Below, in pieces: positions 11,578 to 24,462 of a stretch of 64,000 nt of DNA. The notes below the pieces were generated by a model. That model made no database searches. It saw only the letters and a list, made by a program, of their open reading frames with translations, and was not told the DNA's origin. This stretch comes from Raphanus sativus. Taxonomy: Eukaryota > Streptophyta > Magnoliopsida > Brassicales > Brassicaceae. The DNA is taken from NCBI RefSeq assembly GCF_000801105.2, contig NC_079511.1, positions 24,017,792 through 24,081,791 of the forward strand, written 5' to 3'. A program made the translations under genes and the position numbers. How positions within the stretch are numbered: position 1 is the first letter of the stretch; the number at the start of each line of letters is the position of its first letter.

Positions 11578-11838
11578 TATGTTGTGTTTTTCCCCAGTAT
11601 ATTATCAGTTTCGTTAATTTGAGTTTTATGATTAAAAGAGAGTTAGATTCTTTTTTGTTGATCTTACTATGATAACTTTGAAAACAATGAATTCTACAAA
11701 AAAAAAAACTTTGAAAACAATGACTTTGTTTTCTTTTCAATAAATGTGTTCCATAATCATATATATAATCATATCAAAGTAAATAACATGTTTTCCATTT
11801 TGATAACTTTCCATCTTAATCATATCATGTTAAGATTA

Positions 11839-11862
11839 AATATATATATATATATATATATT
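11839..11862. repeat. (TA)n microsatellite
   Basis: An uninterrupted run of TA dinucleotides lies in AT-rich Helitron sequence. Nothing else is recognised between 11578 and 12120. Confidence 0.8.
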
Positions 11863-12129
11863 AAAATACATAAGTATTTAAATTTTTGTTTCATATATAT
11901 TTTTGTGCACATGTCGGTTAACGACACAATCGCAAAAGACCAAGAATAATTATGTGCTGGCGTGAATATATTTTCATATGTAATCCAAATAACACACACA
12001 TTTCTAACTTAGCTGCCTTTCTGGTTTTGGAAGACGATAGATGTATAAATTTACACGCTCTTGCTTCCTCCAACTTCTTGAAAAGGTAAAGGTACAAACT
12101 AAAAATTCAATGTGTTTTCCACTATGTTG

Positions 12130-13520
12130 AAATGCTCAATCTTTTGTAAAGGTAAGATTCAGATAATGTTGTTATCATCCATGTCGTTGCTCTAGAGATA
12201 TATTGTCCAGCTGCAATTGCTGATATTAGAGATAACTCTCATGCCAAAACTGCTCATGCCACTATCATTGCTACCCTCCCTGAGTTCATCCCCAGTGATT
12301 CCATGCTCCTTCCTTTAATGCATAGCAGTCGATTGAGACGGAAACTGTGTTCTTTCTCTCACTGTCCCAACCTAAAAATGTAAACTATAATCAATAAATA
12401 TGTCAAGTCAAATTCAAAAACTTAGGGAGGGAGGGAGGGAGATCATTACCTGGTGTAGTGATAGAGATATGTATATCTTTCCCATTAATGGCTTCCATCA
12501 TTGTGATACATTGAGAGCTTTCCATGTTTTAAGCTTGATCTTGGCAAGTAGCTATGAATACATCAAACACTATGTTGCTGGCGTGAGTGCTGAATCCACC
12601 TAGAGAGCCTGCAACAGCATAGAGGGTGAAGTTCTTGAGCATATTGAGCTCCACCAAGACAGCCACACTTGTTTTCACTTGTTAACACTTTGTTCACGAT
12701 CTCTCCTTTGATAACTGCCTTTTAAACTACTGATTTGCCACGTCCCTCGATCCAGTTCACTGCAGTGGGTTGTCCGAGAAGAAGTTATCAAACCAATAAA
12801 TCGTTATTTTTTTGGTCTCAAGATGGCACTAAGCTAAAAGGAAGCGTTTTTCAAATCAAACCAATAACATACAAAAAGAACCCACCAGAAATTCATAGGT
12901 GAGGAATTCAATAACATTACACGTACCTTTGCCCTTTGGTTACCATGTTCATCCCCATTGTTACAACTGAATCTTACGTACGCTTTTTCCCTGCAATGTA
13001 CAGTGAACGCTTTGTAGCCTCGTAAATCTACCTGAGATAAATCCACAGAATCTATATTTCATCAGCAAAAGTTTCAATCTTGAATCAAAACCACACAAAC
13101 ATAAATAAAGTTTACATCTTGGTGGACCTGTAGAAAATGGCAGCGAAACGTTTCGAAGTGATATGGATTCTCGAAGGAAACTTAAGCTCTGTAGCACGTT
13201 GGCACAAAACAAACCGGATAACATTTGCTCTAGTTGTACCGTCTTTGAGAACCGTACTGGTAGCTCCGCCTGAGACAGCTCCGCCTGAGACGTACATAGA
13301 CTTACAGCCTTTGTTAGTGCTAGCAACCAAATAACTTTCATTGTAGCCGTCAGAACAGAACAGTCGTAGCTTTTATCAAAAAAAAAAACAGAACAGTCGT
13401 AGCCATCAAAGAACAATGGTCCAGTAATCCGGAGAGGATCTGAACGTATCGCACAGGCGTCTACAGCATTGACTAATAAATGTTCATAATCAAACCTTGA
13501 TAAATTGCGGGGAACATGTG
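12130..13520 (-). pseudogene. HMGR: Captured, decayed HMG-CoA reductase catalytic-domain fragment in Helitron H2
   Basis: HMG-CoA reductase makes mevalonate for sterols and other isoprenoids. Read leftward, matching segments occur in the correct order. They are GFDYEHLL (about 13480), GPLFFDGYDCS (about 13415), STNKGCKSMYVSGG then GGATSTVLKDGTTRANVIRF (13320-13190), GRFTRLQSVHC (about 13010), a broken NWIEGRGKSVV (about 12745), [21 protein letters not shown] (split by frame, 12610-12545), [20 protein letters not shown] (12525-12465), a donor-like GGTAATG, an acceptor followed by VGTV (about 12370), then GMN-GRVAMIVA and SAIAAGQ (12300-12200). There are several stops and frameshifts and a small duplication inside SGGA. 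An intron is kept, so capture was from genomic DNA. The N-terminal membrane region is missing. It is non-functional as an enzyme. Confidence 0.88.
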
Positions 13521-13529
13521 GGTTATCAC

Positions 13530-14640
13530 AGGGACAATAAGGTATGAAAGATAATTCTCCTTGTTGATTGGACTCTATCTTTTAGAAATCTTTACGTTGC
13601 GACGAAATGTATAAATCAAAACACGCACACACACAGAATTTCTGTCGAAAAACTTAAACATGAACTCGCTTGTCGTAGAAACAAACCAATGATTTGTTCA
13701 GTAAAGAAAACAAACCAGTGAATTTTGTGAGCCCTCGTTTGTCGTACACCTCGTATATGTGGACACATGAGAAGCCTGCAAAATATTATAGTAAGCGCTA
13801 TTAGTTTGCAAGCTCCATTTTGAAGAAACCACTGTGCGAGATATATATGGGCAAGAAAAATAGAGGATTGGATTTGTTACATTCTTGGGAAAGTAAGCAA
13901 CTTTATGAATAAACAGAGAACCAGAAACATAGAAACTTTCCTATTATTGAGAAAGTAAGCAAATTTATGAGTAAACAGAGAGACCCTAAATGAGTAGCGT
14001 TCGAGTGGAATCTTGAGGGTTTGTACGACTGATTCGGAGTCTTGTTCTCCTTCACGGGTCGACGATAAAGATTGGAACTTTTGGAGTTTAAGTAGCTGAA
14101 ACTTCGGCATAGATGTTAAGGGTAACCTGACGGATGCTCTACGTGGCGGAGAACCAAATTGTTGGGATGATGAGAAAGGATGTGGATGATCGGCGGTTAC
14201 GACGTTTCGAGTCACGTAAGAGCAAACCCATGAGCTCATTATTTCCTTCCTCTCGTTCTGTTATGACCGGTTGAGGAAGACGTTATGACCGCTGGCTTCA
14301 CCGAGGAGACGACGCCGGAAGTAACACCGGATTGATCACCGGTTTTCACCGGAGCGGAGAGGGCCGCCGCTTCGCTTTTCGAGTTCACAGAGACGATTGA
14401 ACCGGTTGTCTTCATCGCGAGTGAATTTGGAGAGAGGAAAATCAAAGTGGATGTAAATCGAGTCTCCTGAATTGGAAGGTTTATAGAGGACCCGAAGGAG
14501 GCAGCCAACGAACCCCATTAATGGGGTTAATGGAGGATTAAAGAGTGGGAAGAGGTGGGGAGAAATTGATTTCACAGACATCTGTCTCTGAAACAGATGG
14601 AAGAAGAAGATGAACAGGTCTCAAATTTGGAGAGAGCACG
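13530..14640 (-). other. Possible further captured gene fragments, not identified
   Basis: Two adjacent minus-strand frames of moderate GC content stand out from the AT-rich surroundings. 14508-14239 encodes a Ser/Thr/Val-rich 89-residue peptide ending SSSTGHNRTRGRK, overlapped by an alternative frame at 14581-14336. 14239-13877 encodes 120 residues, starting MSSWVCSYVTRNVV, Ser/Arg-rich like a transit peptide. They lie close to the 5' end of H2, where a captured promoter and first exon could sit. I recognise neither; both could be noise. Confidence 0.3.
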
Positions 14641-14877
14641 CGAGAGAGCAAGAGTCGCTTAGGGTATTCTCAAGAAAGTGAGCTAACATGGGCTAACGGG
14701 CTGTGCCAAATTACGCAACTTCGAAGCCCATACAAACTTTCGGTTCAAGCCCACCAGACGCAAGACAGCAATGACGTGGCTAACGGGCTGGTTTTTGATT
14801 AGACGGAATTAAAGTGATGACGTGGACACAGTATCCTTTGAGGTTATTTACCTTTTAATATAGTATACTAGGGTCGG

Positions 14878-14894
14878 CCCGCCCTACGGGCGGG
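14878..14894 (-). other. 3'-terminal hairpin of Helitron H1
   Basis: CCCGCCC and GGGCGGG form a perfect 7-bp stem around a TAC loop, 9 bases from the CTAG end at 14868. The stem length and loop are the same as in H2, pointing to related families. Confidence 0.88.
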
Positions 14895-15818
14895 ATGTCA
14901 ATTGAAAACAGAGGGATAGGGTGAAGGAGTAGTATGTAGAGCAACGTTGCTTCCGTAGCATTAGTAGCGATGACGGTTAGTGTCATCTTTTATGATAGTG
15001 GTTATTGCAGACTATAAGTCATGTGCTTGTGTACTTACGCCATATGTCTTGGATATATGAAACCATATGGACGGACGTTTACGTGTATAGGAAGATATGT
15101 AAACATGAGACCCGCGTATTAAACGGTGGGAGTCAAGATAGTGCTTTAAATTGTAAACAAACGCAGGTTCAATAATAACACACAATATTCAGTAAGTGTA
15201 AGTAAACTAATATCTCAGTGGATGTCTGTACTGATTATAAACCGGAAGTATATTTTTGATGAATCAAATCAAACATAAACAGAGGAACGCGCTGATCCGA
15301 TGCTTGATCTCTGCCCGGACCGTGTATATCCTTGCTAAATTCACTGCAGAAAGTGAGGATATAAACTTCTAAGTTCTAACGTCAAATATTTAATTTGTCC
15401 TAAATTTTTAATCGCTATTCAAAAATCAATTCGCTTTCAACTACCAGTCTGAGAACTCAACACCATAGACAACCTCTATTCTGTGAATAATAACTTTTAA
15501 ACATAACTATGGTACGTAGAACATTTTGAAATTCTTTTTCCAATCTTGCCTTATAATCTTAAACTGATACCCCAGACCTTTTAATCCTCAACCCCTTTGT
15601 ACATCCTACTCTAAAATAACCAATAGCATAGACTCTATCTAAAATATTAGAACTATTGTGTTTTTTTCTAATATTGTAACTTAAAATTTTCAATGGTCGT
15701 AAAAGCTGAATCCAAACATTCTGATAATCATATTATTTTTGCAGAGCTACGCATTATGCGATCTTATATCAGTAGTATGATAAATGTAAATGAATATCAT
15801 TACTATATGCAATCAAAA

Positions 15819-18800
15819 TCAGATATTTATGAATGCATGAACTAAGGGCTTTGCTATTACCTGTGTCACTTGGATGTCATTGAAGATTTCCCTGTAGACA
15901 ATATTGGTCACTCCATCTTTACCGTCCGCATCGGAAGTCTCGTCTAATATCTTAAGCCCATTTGGAGACGTGACCCTAGACATGGCCACATATAGTTGAC
16001 CATGAGTAAACACAGGGCGGGGAAGATATAGAGCGACATTATTTAGGCTCTGCCCCTGGCTCTTGTTTATGGTCATGGCATAGCACAGCCTGATCGGGAA
16101 TTGCCGACGGTTGAAAGTGAATGGATGGATGGTATCTGTGGGTGTTAGCTGAATCCTAGGAATCAAAACCTGCTCACCAACTTCTGTGCCAGTCATGATC
16201 TCAGCTTGAACAATCCTGCTACCTAGCCGGGTGACCATCATCCTTGTACCATTGCACAAACCTAGATCCTGGTTAAGATTGCGCAGCATCATAACTGGTG
16301 CCCCTACTTTCAAGCACAGCCGGTGATTCGGAAGTCCTGGAAATTCTAGTGAATTGAGATATTCAGGTGGGTAATGGCTGGTCCAATCATCAGCTGGTGT
16401 GGCCTCAAAATCGATGGAATCTGAGCTCAAATACTCCCTAGCATGTGATGGGATCTTAGAGAGTAGATAAGCGTTGATCTCATGTACGGTATTATTTGTC
16501 GGTGTCAAGACGGCTCTTTCCTTCAGGTACTCTTTGTTTCGGTAGTTCTGGAGGAAGTTTGGATATGCAGCATCTGCCAAAGCTTCATGTGGAGTTTCAG
16601 AGCGAGGTAGTAATAAGCTCTTGTCCACAAAAATCTGACTACCTTCTTCATGCTTTGATTTATATGATGACACTGTTTCCGCTTCCCCATTTCCTACTTG
16701 CAAGAGCCATTCTGCAAAGTCTTTGTCCTCCTGCCGCAGCCTCATGTTTATTGACAGTGAATAGACTCGTGCCATTTTCCAAATATACGACTTGCTAATG
16801 GACGCGAGAACCGTATCCGGACGTTTCCCGTGTGGGATGACCGGTAGAATTTGTCTAAAATCGCCCCCAAGAAGCACCGTCTTGCCACCAAAAGGCTTTG
16901 TGGCTGCCTCGGGATCTGCGTGCGATAACAAATCTCTGAGAGAACGGTCTAGTGTTTCAAACGTGTGTCTATGCGCCATCGGAGCCTCGTCCCATATTAT
17001 TAGGTCCGCCTTGCATATTAATTCAGCCAAGCTAGACCCTTTGTGTATATTACACATCGAACTATCATCCAGTGCCAGTGGTAGTTTAAACCGTGAGTGG
17101 GCTGTTCTCCCACCTGGAAGAAGCAATGCCGCGATACCGGCGGTTGCAACCGGTATAACTACTTTGCCTACTGACCTGATCCGTGCGATGATGGTCCTGT
17201 ACAGGTACGTTTTACCAGTTCCTCCTGGACCATACACAAAGAACAGTTGCCCTAATCCTTCTTCAACTGACTTGAGAACTGCATCATACACTGTGCGCTG
17301 ATCCTGATTGAGGGCGCTAAACAACTCACGATGCGTTTCAGCCTCCTTCTTGACGTCGTAAAGTAACTCTTGCCGCAACTCCGGGTTGTTCAACTCTGAT
17401 ATTATGGATTTATCTGGCTTAGGCATCTCATCGTAGTCTTCTAACGTCTGGTTATGCTCTTTTAGATGTCTCTCGACCTCGATCAGAGTATACTGCTTCA
17501 ACTGCTCGTCCTCTAATTCAAGCTCTGGAAATCGAAACTCCTTACGTTTCATGTAGAGTATGTCCTCAGCTAAAAACTTCCATGAATGCTCCCACAGCTT
17601 TAGAGGGCTTATAACCTGACAGTATACCAGTATAAGTACAAATAATCTTCTCAGCTGACGTCCAGTCGCCCAGTAAGATGGCTCTTCTATTGCTTCATGC
17701 CACTCTTTATCATCATTGAGTAAACCTCTGGCATAGCACGCGTCTTTGCACTTCTTGTAAAAGACCCCACCAACACTGCATAAATCATAATAGCTCCTAG
17801 GACCTCTCACAACATTTAACAATATCCTTAAGTAGTATCTATCTCCGGAGGTTGGACTGACATACACGACACGGCCAATAGCTTCTCCTTGTTGTCTTGG
17901 TGCCCATAGTTTCCCGGCTGACTGATATACGAACCTGGAGGGGAACTCAATGTATGTCAGCTCCCTAGCTTCCTCATATATCTCACACGCCTCAAAGAAT
18001 GCAGTTAACATCGTCTTATCTATATTCTCCCGGCATAGCACCTCTGATAGGTCAGCAGATTCATCGTAGACCATCAAATGCTCCCCTGGTAGGTGTACTG
18101 GAAGCTTAACAACATTAGGCTGGTTATGGTGTATTGGGAAAGCAAATAATCTCCATGCACCTTCGCAAGCCGATATATAGCGGCATTCCAAAAACTTGTC
18201 AATCTCGTTGACCATACTTGTTTTTTTCTTTTCCTCCTGATTCACGATGCCTGCAGATTCCTTTTTCTGTAGGTGAGCAGTAGCACGATCAACGCCTTTG
18301 GTAATGTATTTAAATAGGTATTTGATTGCACTTGTCCTACAGCACCATTCAACGTTGATGTGGGCTTGGTATTTCTTCAGCAGAGCAAGATTATGAGGCA
18401 CCACATATCGATGATCCAGTTTGATATCACCCTTGACAACAAACGACCCAGAATCACCCCTCCTCCTATATACCACGAATCCAGATTTGTCAATTCTTGT
18501 GTGATCCGAGAAAGGTTTTGGGAAACTCTTAGTGCACTCCCCTTTGTCCATGCACGGCGACCTGGGGCGTAACCTGCCACACGGACCATGTATCATATGC
18601 CGCTCAACCAAATCAAAGCCCTCCGGGTCAAGCTCTCTATCTGGAAACTCTGCCGAGATATATTCATCAATCATTGCAGCTGTAACCTCCTTTTTTACTC
18701 CTTTTAACCATAATAAGATATGGGCATGGGGCAAACCTCGCTTCTGAAATTCTATGGTGTAGACCACTGCAATAATCATAAGTTTAGTTAAAATGACTGG

Positions 18801-21330
18801 GGTAAACTATGTTTACTCATTAGATTAGAGATAAATCAACAATTTTCGAATCATATATTTACCATTATCGTTTTACTTTAGTAACCACTGTTATGGTGAA
18901 AAAATGGGGCATGAGTATTCGTAGTTAAATGGTGGTAATTTTAATTAGAATAAATACAATAAATAATAGAAGTCAACAACATATATCTATACATATTATA
19001 ATTTTAATCAAAAATTTGTAGTAGTTTGGGGTAATACCTTTTTTTTAAATTTATTAGTGACCAATTAAATTAGTAGCTAAATTATATTCTTATCCTATTT
19101 TCACTGGGTGGCATTACATCAGTTTATGGTTTGTTCCATTGTATTTGCTATTCAACATATTCTGAAGACTACTATACTTATGTATGGAGTATTATTTTGT
19201 AATTTTGAAATCAAAATCACATTCTTTACCATTGAACTCTTTCCTTCTAAGAATCTCAAAGTTGCTTTTGTTGGGGTAGTTTTGATCACATATTTTAGTT
19301 CCGTATCAGTATTTAAACTATAACCGGGGGTTTTTTTTGGTTTTTTCGAATAAGTGAAATTATGTTATATGATTCTCAATAAATAGGTATTATAGGTGAA
19401 TTTAACTCTGGTAAGGTTGTCTCAGTATATCAGTGTGAATTTTTAACCGGAATATATTTGAGATTAACTTGTACCTGCGGCCGGTTTAGGGAAGTAAACT
19501 CCGTTTTTGAATTCTGCCATCATTTCATCAAGCTTTAGCTTGAAGAGTCGACACTCGAGGTCAGGCCGGCTATTAGGGGAGTCACCTCCATATGCAGTAA
19601 GATGATTTTTGAGCTCCACCCAATTTGGGTTCGCGGTGACGGTGATGAAGAGATGAGGGTTCCCATACCAACGGCATATAGCCATTGCGTCTTGATATTT
19701 TTCAGCCATGTACCGAGGTCCAGCCGTGAAGGATGAAGGGAGGATGACCTTTTTACCAATTTGAGCCGGGTCAGCATCACCGGCTTCAACTGCGTCGCAT
19801 ACATTGTTGTATAGATCTGCCCGCAGCTTCTTTTGATTCAGACTGATGAACCGCAGTCTCTCTGTCTCTGTAGCCACATATGCGTCAACAATATACTGGT
19901 GCAGTAATCTTCCTCCCTTAATAATTGTCATTCCTTCTGAAGGTCTGGTCTGGATTTGATAAGCATAAAACTCTCGCATCGTCATGAATTCCCTCTTCAC
20001 AGTGGAAGTTTCCGGCCCTTCGTATGGCAGTCGTTCGTTGTACCCAGTTTCCCCGTACGGAAACAACAATGGATACTGAAGACTCATCAGTAACGGGTGG
20101 AGATCACCTATTCTTTGCAGCTGCGAAGATTTAAGCTCGACCACAATGTCTCTTCCTACAGTTGTCGCAGATAAATCTCCAACCACCAGTCCACCGATCT
20201 CACTTGCGGAAGGAAGATCATACTGTCGGCCTCTGTTTGGATGACTGACTAATGTGATACTAAACTCGATTGTCCCAGTGGCGCGGAAGCGGTCGCGAGC
20301 ATGTCTAAAGGTCCTGGCTAGGTGGTTGTTAGTGTCAAGCATCTCAATCAACTGGGCAATGATAGCATCATCGACTTCTAGTGATGCAGAACCTTTGGTA
20401 ATCGCTCTCTTTCTGTTCTCGATCTCGTTTTCGGTATCGAAAATATAGAGCTGCAAATACTGCGGATCGTTACCATCTTCGGGTAGCATGGAGCCAATTC
20501 TGTGAGTTATCTGGCCATGGACACGGAAGGTAAAAGGTCCTGGGGTTCCAGTAACGCTATGGTCAATATGGGCACCCATTGATGTGAATGCAAGCAGACT
20601 GTTTGCAACTCTGATGTGTGGTCTGAATTTTGGTGACTCCAACAGCTCTAGCAACGGTGACGGTGGCTCTCGAACCGGTGGAAGCCTCACACGCCCCTTC
20701 TGGCAGCATAGACTAAACTCTTTCTTCGACCGGTTGGTCCCACCGCCAACTGCTTCGGCGTTCCATAGTAATGCTTTACACGATGGGCATGACACCAAAT
20801 CCCACTTGACACATGGTTTGATTTTCTTTTTACCTGAATTTTGATAGAGCAATGTCAGGCTAATTTCATGTACTGTAATATAGAACGCCAGACTACAGAG
20901 TTCAATAATCTTACGTTTAGCAGTTGTGGACACAGACGTGGATGACAGAGCTGCTCTCCTTTGTCTACGGATTGATAATCGCAATTGTCTGGCATTCCGA
21001 GTTGCTTCCGCATACGGAATCACGGGTGGGTTAGCATCGCTTGAGAATAACAGTGCTGCATGAGTTGCTGAATGTGTCAGTAGATACATAAACACATATA
21101 TATCTATCTATGTAGAGGCAGGTTCTTATGCTATGTAGCTTATAAGATATACCCGTTGGAATGATTGGTCTGCCCACTCCCCGTTTCTTCATCGATTTGT
21201 TGTCAGCTACGGTATTCACAAATAGCGATCGTGTAAGCAATGCTGATATGTTAAATCGATAATGGTGACAATACAATATTGACTCACCAACTGTAGGTGA
21301 CCTGTTCGTTTTTGTGGACCTAACCAGCAT
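15819..21330 (-). CDS. Helitron Rep/helicase (HUH endonuclease plus Pif1-type helicase)
   Basis: This is the rolling-circle transposase of Helitron H1. The main exons are joined by two well-supported introns, 20834-20914 (81 bp) and 18767-19474 (708 bp, which splits a GTG codon). Two smaller 5' exons probably begin at the ATG at 21330 ([11 protein letters not shown]) and include [14 protein letters not shown]. In order, the protein has a CPSCKALLW...CCQKG zinc-finger region; a Helitron N-terminal domain ([11 protein letters not shown]); Rep motif 1 ([12 protein letters not shown]); the HUH motif PHAHILLW right after the long intron; and a tyrosine motif YLFKYITKG. The Pif1 helicase follows, with Walker A GPGGTGKT, Walker [20 protein letters not shown], and C-terminal [10 protein letters not shown] and YVAMSRV. 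All catalytic residues are visible and the frame is open. A GGTAATAG close to the stop could be a further donor, so the C-terminus is uncertain, as are the 5' exons. Confidence 0.88.
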
Positions 21331-21339
21331 TCGGGACCG

Positions 21340-22560
21340 TCGTGATGACCGCGTTATATCTCCTCGTTGATCCCCTTATTCCAAAAAACAAAAAAAAAGA
21401 AAAACAAAAAGGACGATTATAAATGATATTAGTATAATACGCAAAATGGATGAGTTCAAACCAAGAGAGCAATGGACGCACCAGATCCATTGACCCCCAT
21501 GCTTTCACAGACGTTTCCAATGCTTCCGTCAGCATCCAAACTTCTTTCGATGTTGATTCTTTGATCGCTGGTCTCGGCTTCGTTCACCATTGCGCTAGAG
21601 TATCTAACACAGAGCTTAGGGATCTAATATTTCTGAAACACAAATGTGACTGATTGTGGTGCTTGATACAATTATCAGTTACTAAAAATTCGTGTCTTAA
21701 GAGGACATTTATTAGCCTTAAATGAGTGTGTATTACTTTCCATATATATAGTCATATGGGAAGAATATTTATCCTATTAATTTCTATTTTATAAATTATA
21801 GAAAGATACTTAAAAAGAATGAATGCTATTAAGCAGGGAAATTAAGTCATGCTATTTAAAAATAAGAACTGGTAATATATCACAACTCTTATGATATAGC
21901 TAGGTGACGCTTGGAGGTGAGATAAGAAGTCGAAATATTTTAGATTTGAACATTATGGGACGCCAATTTGACACAAATAACTATGTATTTATATCCCATA
22001 ATTTTATATCTATAGATATAGCTAACTGTTATATCCACCTATGATTACCTAATAAAGAATTCAAGCGACCTATACATCTAGGCGTTGATCTTAATCAAAG
22101 TAAATATTTGTTTTTTTTTTGTTAAAAATTTAAACTATTTGTTATACCTTACAGAACGTAAAATGACTTAATCTATTTGTTGAATATTTGTTGAAGCGTT
22201 GTTTAGTAGTCTTAGCTTATAAAGAGGACCACCGTCGCTATGTTTTAATCTATGAACGTTATACCTTATATCATTTGTTTTTTTTTTAAAATACTTGTTT
22301 TGGTGTGCTACTTTGTTTCGAATATCCAACTAATTTTTTAAAAGAATTAAAAAAAGGATTGTAGACTAAATTCAAATAACCGGAATTTTTTTTTTTTAGA
22401 TAAAAAGGGAAACTGGTGATATTGATCCCATCTACAGATAGGACAATGACACACTCATTACACAAAACAGAAATATTAAAAAGACAACAAATCAAAACTA
22501 CCAAGAACGAAAAAGGAAGGGGGAAAAAACAGTAATCCGGTTATAACTTGATCACCAAGC
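21340..22560. other. Non-coding interior of Helitron H1 between Rep/helicase and the F-box-like gene
   Basis: This probably contains the promoter and 5' UTR of Rep/helicase and the 3' UTR of the F-box-like gene. Short frames on both strands (for example plus 21450-21653, minus 21535-21320) show no family resemblance I recognise. The stretch is AT-rich from 21700. Confidence 0.4.
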
Positions 22561-22563
22561 AAC

Positions 22564-23235
22564 TCATGCAGTCGCGGAAACTGGGTTGAGACCAATGACC
22601 ATGTCAAAGAACTCATACATGAGGTAAGCGTGAAAGCAGCCGGAGCAGACCGTATCGACTTCAGCTGGATGACAGTTAACGTCTGGCTTCATCTTCATGT
22701 ACGTAGCAACATACTCGTCCTTCAGACGCAGGGGCAGATCACTTATGGACTTCTGGACCTTGACCCAGATTTTCTCAACGGAAGCAACTCCAACATCTTC
22801 AGATAACTCCGAGATGATTTTCTTACCTTCGTCAACCATTCCTAGGGCCATTCGAAGAAGGCCGTAGAGGTACGTTGCCTCCCTATGACTCCCATTAGAT
22901 GCAATACGCAAGTGGTGAAGTCCAAGGGACTGGTTATCAAAGAGGAAATACTCACGGATTCCCTTGACATAATGAGCGGCAAGATTATCGGCTGCGAGAA
23001 GCTGCTCCATTAGTTTGCCATAGTTGTCAGCAAGGCGGGGTTGTTCCACCAAAGGGGATATGCACAGGGTTGTGGCGATGAGAGGATCATCAAGACCAAA
23101 GTTCATGCTCCTGCATGACAGCACAGTGTTAGCGTAGTCGGAGGAGGAGGCGGCACCGACCTTTGATATGATGACACGCAACATGTCATCGGGCAACGTA
23201 TCGAGACGTGTTGGATTACGCTTGTTTGGCTCCAT
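22564..23235 (-). CDS. F-box-like protein carried inside Helitron H1
   Basis: A single uninterrupted frame of 223 residues. Near the N-terminus LDTLPDDMLRVIISKVG resembles the first helix of an F-box, and VLSCRSMNFGLDDPLI continues as in the Arabidopsis At2g35280/At1g67340-like F-box group. The middle has SLGLHHLRIASNGSHREATY and a helix-rich repeat-like LYGLLRMALG, as in those proteins. The C-terminus has CHPAEVDTVCSGCF, a possible partial zinc-binding site. F-box proteins recruit substrates to SCF ubiquitin ligases, but no partner can be inferred here. It stands between the RPA-like and Rep/helicase genes of the Helitron on the same strand and is probably cargo. Its intact frame suggests recent capture or selection. 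The family assignment is moderate. Confidence 0.7.
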   Translation of the reverse strand: MEPNKRNPTRLDTLPDDMLRVIISKVGAASSSDYANTVLSCRSMNFGLDDPLIATTLCISPLVEQPRLADNYGKLMEQLLAADNLAAHYVKGIREYFLFDNQSLGLHHLRIASNGSHREATYLYGLLRMALGMVDEGKKIISELSEDVGVASVEKIWVKVQKSISDLPLRLKDEYVATYMKMKPDVNCHPAEVDTVCSGCFHAYLMYEFFDMVIGLNPVSATA

Positions 23236-23239
23236 CGTT

Positions 23240-24460
23240 TCTTTGGGGAGTGTATAGGGGTTTAAGCTTTTGCTGTAATGGTGGTTAGTGTTTTGCTCTG
23301 TTTTTTTTTTTTTTTAATTTATTGGTTTGTCTTGTTCTTGTTATATATAAGGAATGTAGACGAAGGTATAAGGAGTTACGGTTTACAGTGATAGAGTGTA
23401 ACGTATTTGCATTAACACATCCCACTACGCACTTGATTATACTTTATAATATTAAAGAGGGACGTTAGCGGTTCTGATATAATTTGGGGATGTTAATCAT
23501 TTTTTTTGTATATTTATAATTCTGATTTTTGTAATTTTGTTCTCCAACCCCAAAAATTATTCATATTCAAAAATTCCCAAATATGAACGCTGTATGAATA
23601 GCATATTTCATCCACTCGAATAAAATCATGAAGAAAAAACCATCATGCTATCAGCTACAAATCAAACATGCTTATCTAATAGTAGGCAGAGCCTGAAATT
23701 ATATTTTAAAATATTCAATATGATGGACATATTAAGATCTTGTTATGGTGACTTTAGTACATCTCTATAAATGATGGTATTATCTGCTCATATATACCTA
23801 TTAAGATCATGTTATGGTTCATCTTCAATTAGTAAAAACGGGAAAAAAAAAACAAAAAAAAAATATGAAATGGTGACTTTAGTACATCTCTATAAATGAT
23901 TGTATATCTACTCGAAGATGCTCTACTCTTTTTAATATAATCACCTCCACCATATTATTATCCTCTAAGTTTCGTAATGTTTATTTATATAACGAACCCC
24001 GTAAAAGATTACATGGAAATGAATTCATCCATGCCATTGAAGGTAATGTATCGAGAACACTTGTACAGTGATGATTACGTCGCATAATAAAGATTTAATG
24101 CAATATAGAATATATTTATAATACGAATCATTCTGCCACATAACAACGTAGGCTGAACAGTCCTGCCATATAACTACGTATACTGAACAGCGCGACGTGA
24201 TCCAACTAATAAGATGCCAAAAATCCTATTAGCAAACCAATTAGAATAAAGTAAAAGAGAACAAAAGAAAAAAAAAACAATGGATGCAATGAATCCAAAA
24301 TACTTGCACAGTGATAAGTCTTAAAATTTTAATTTCAATAACCCATATATATGGGAATATCCAAAGCAAACATCCAAATCAAATATCCAAAGCAAATTTC
24401 AAACACACGACAATTAAAGATACTGCATATGCATTATTAAATATGAGCGACTGAGCATAG
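23240..24460. other. AT-rich spacer in Helitron H1
   Basis: There is no coding frame of note. The right part before 23340 holds the probable promoter of the F-box-like gene. Two near-copies of ATGGTGACTTTAGTACATCTC occur around 23745 and 23870, a small internal duplication. Confidence 0.45.
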
Positions 24461-24462
24461 TC

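Noticed and set aside
14868..14894. GC-rich hairpins at the Helitron ends as transcription terminators
   Set aside because: Position relative to CTAG and the A/T target fits Helitron 3' ends; intrinsic terminators of this kind do not apply to plant nuclear genes.
16496..17301. Plus-strand frames opposite the Helitron helicase
   Set aside because: They are shadows of the minus-strand Pif1 helicase exon, with no independent family match.
21450..21653. Plus-strand 67-codon frame near the 5' end of the Rep/helicase gene
   Set aside because: It reads protein-like at first sight, but has no recognised relative and opposes the probable 5' part of the Helitron gene.
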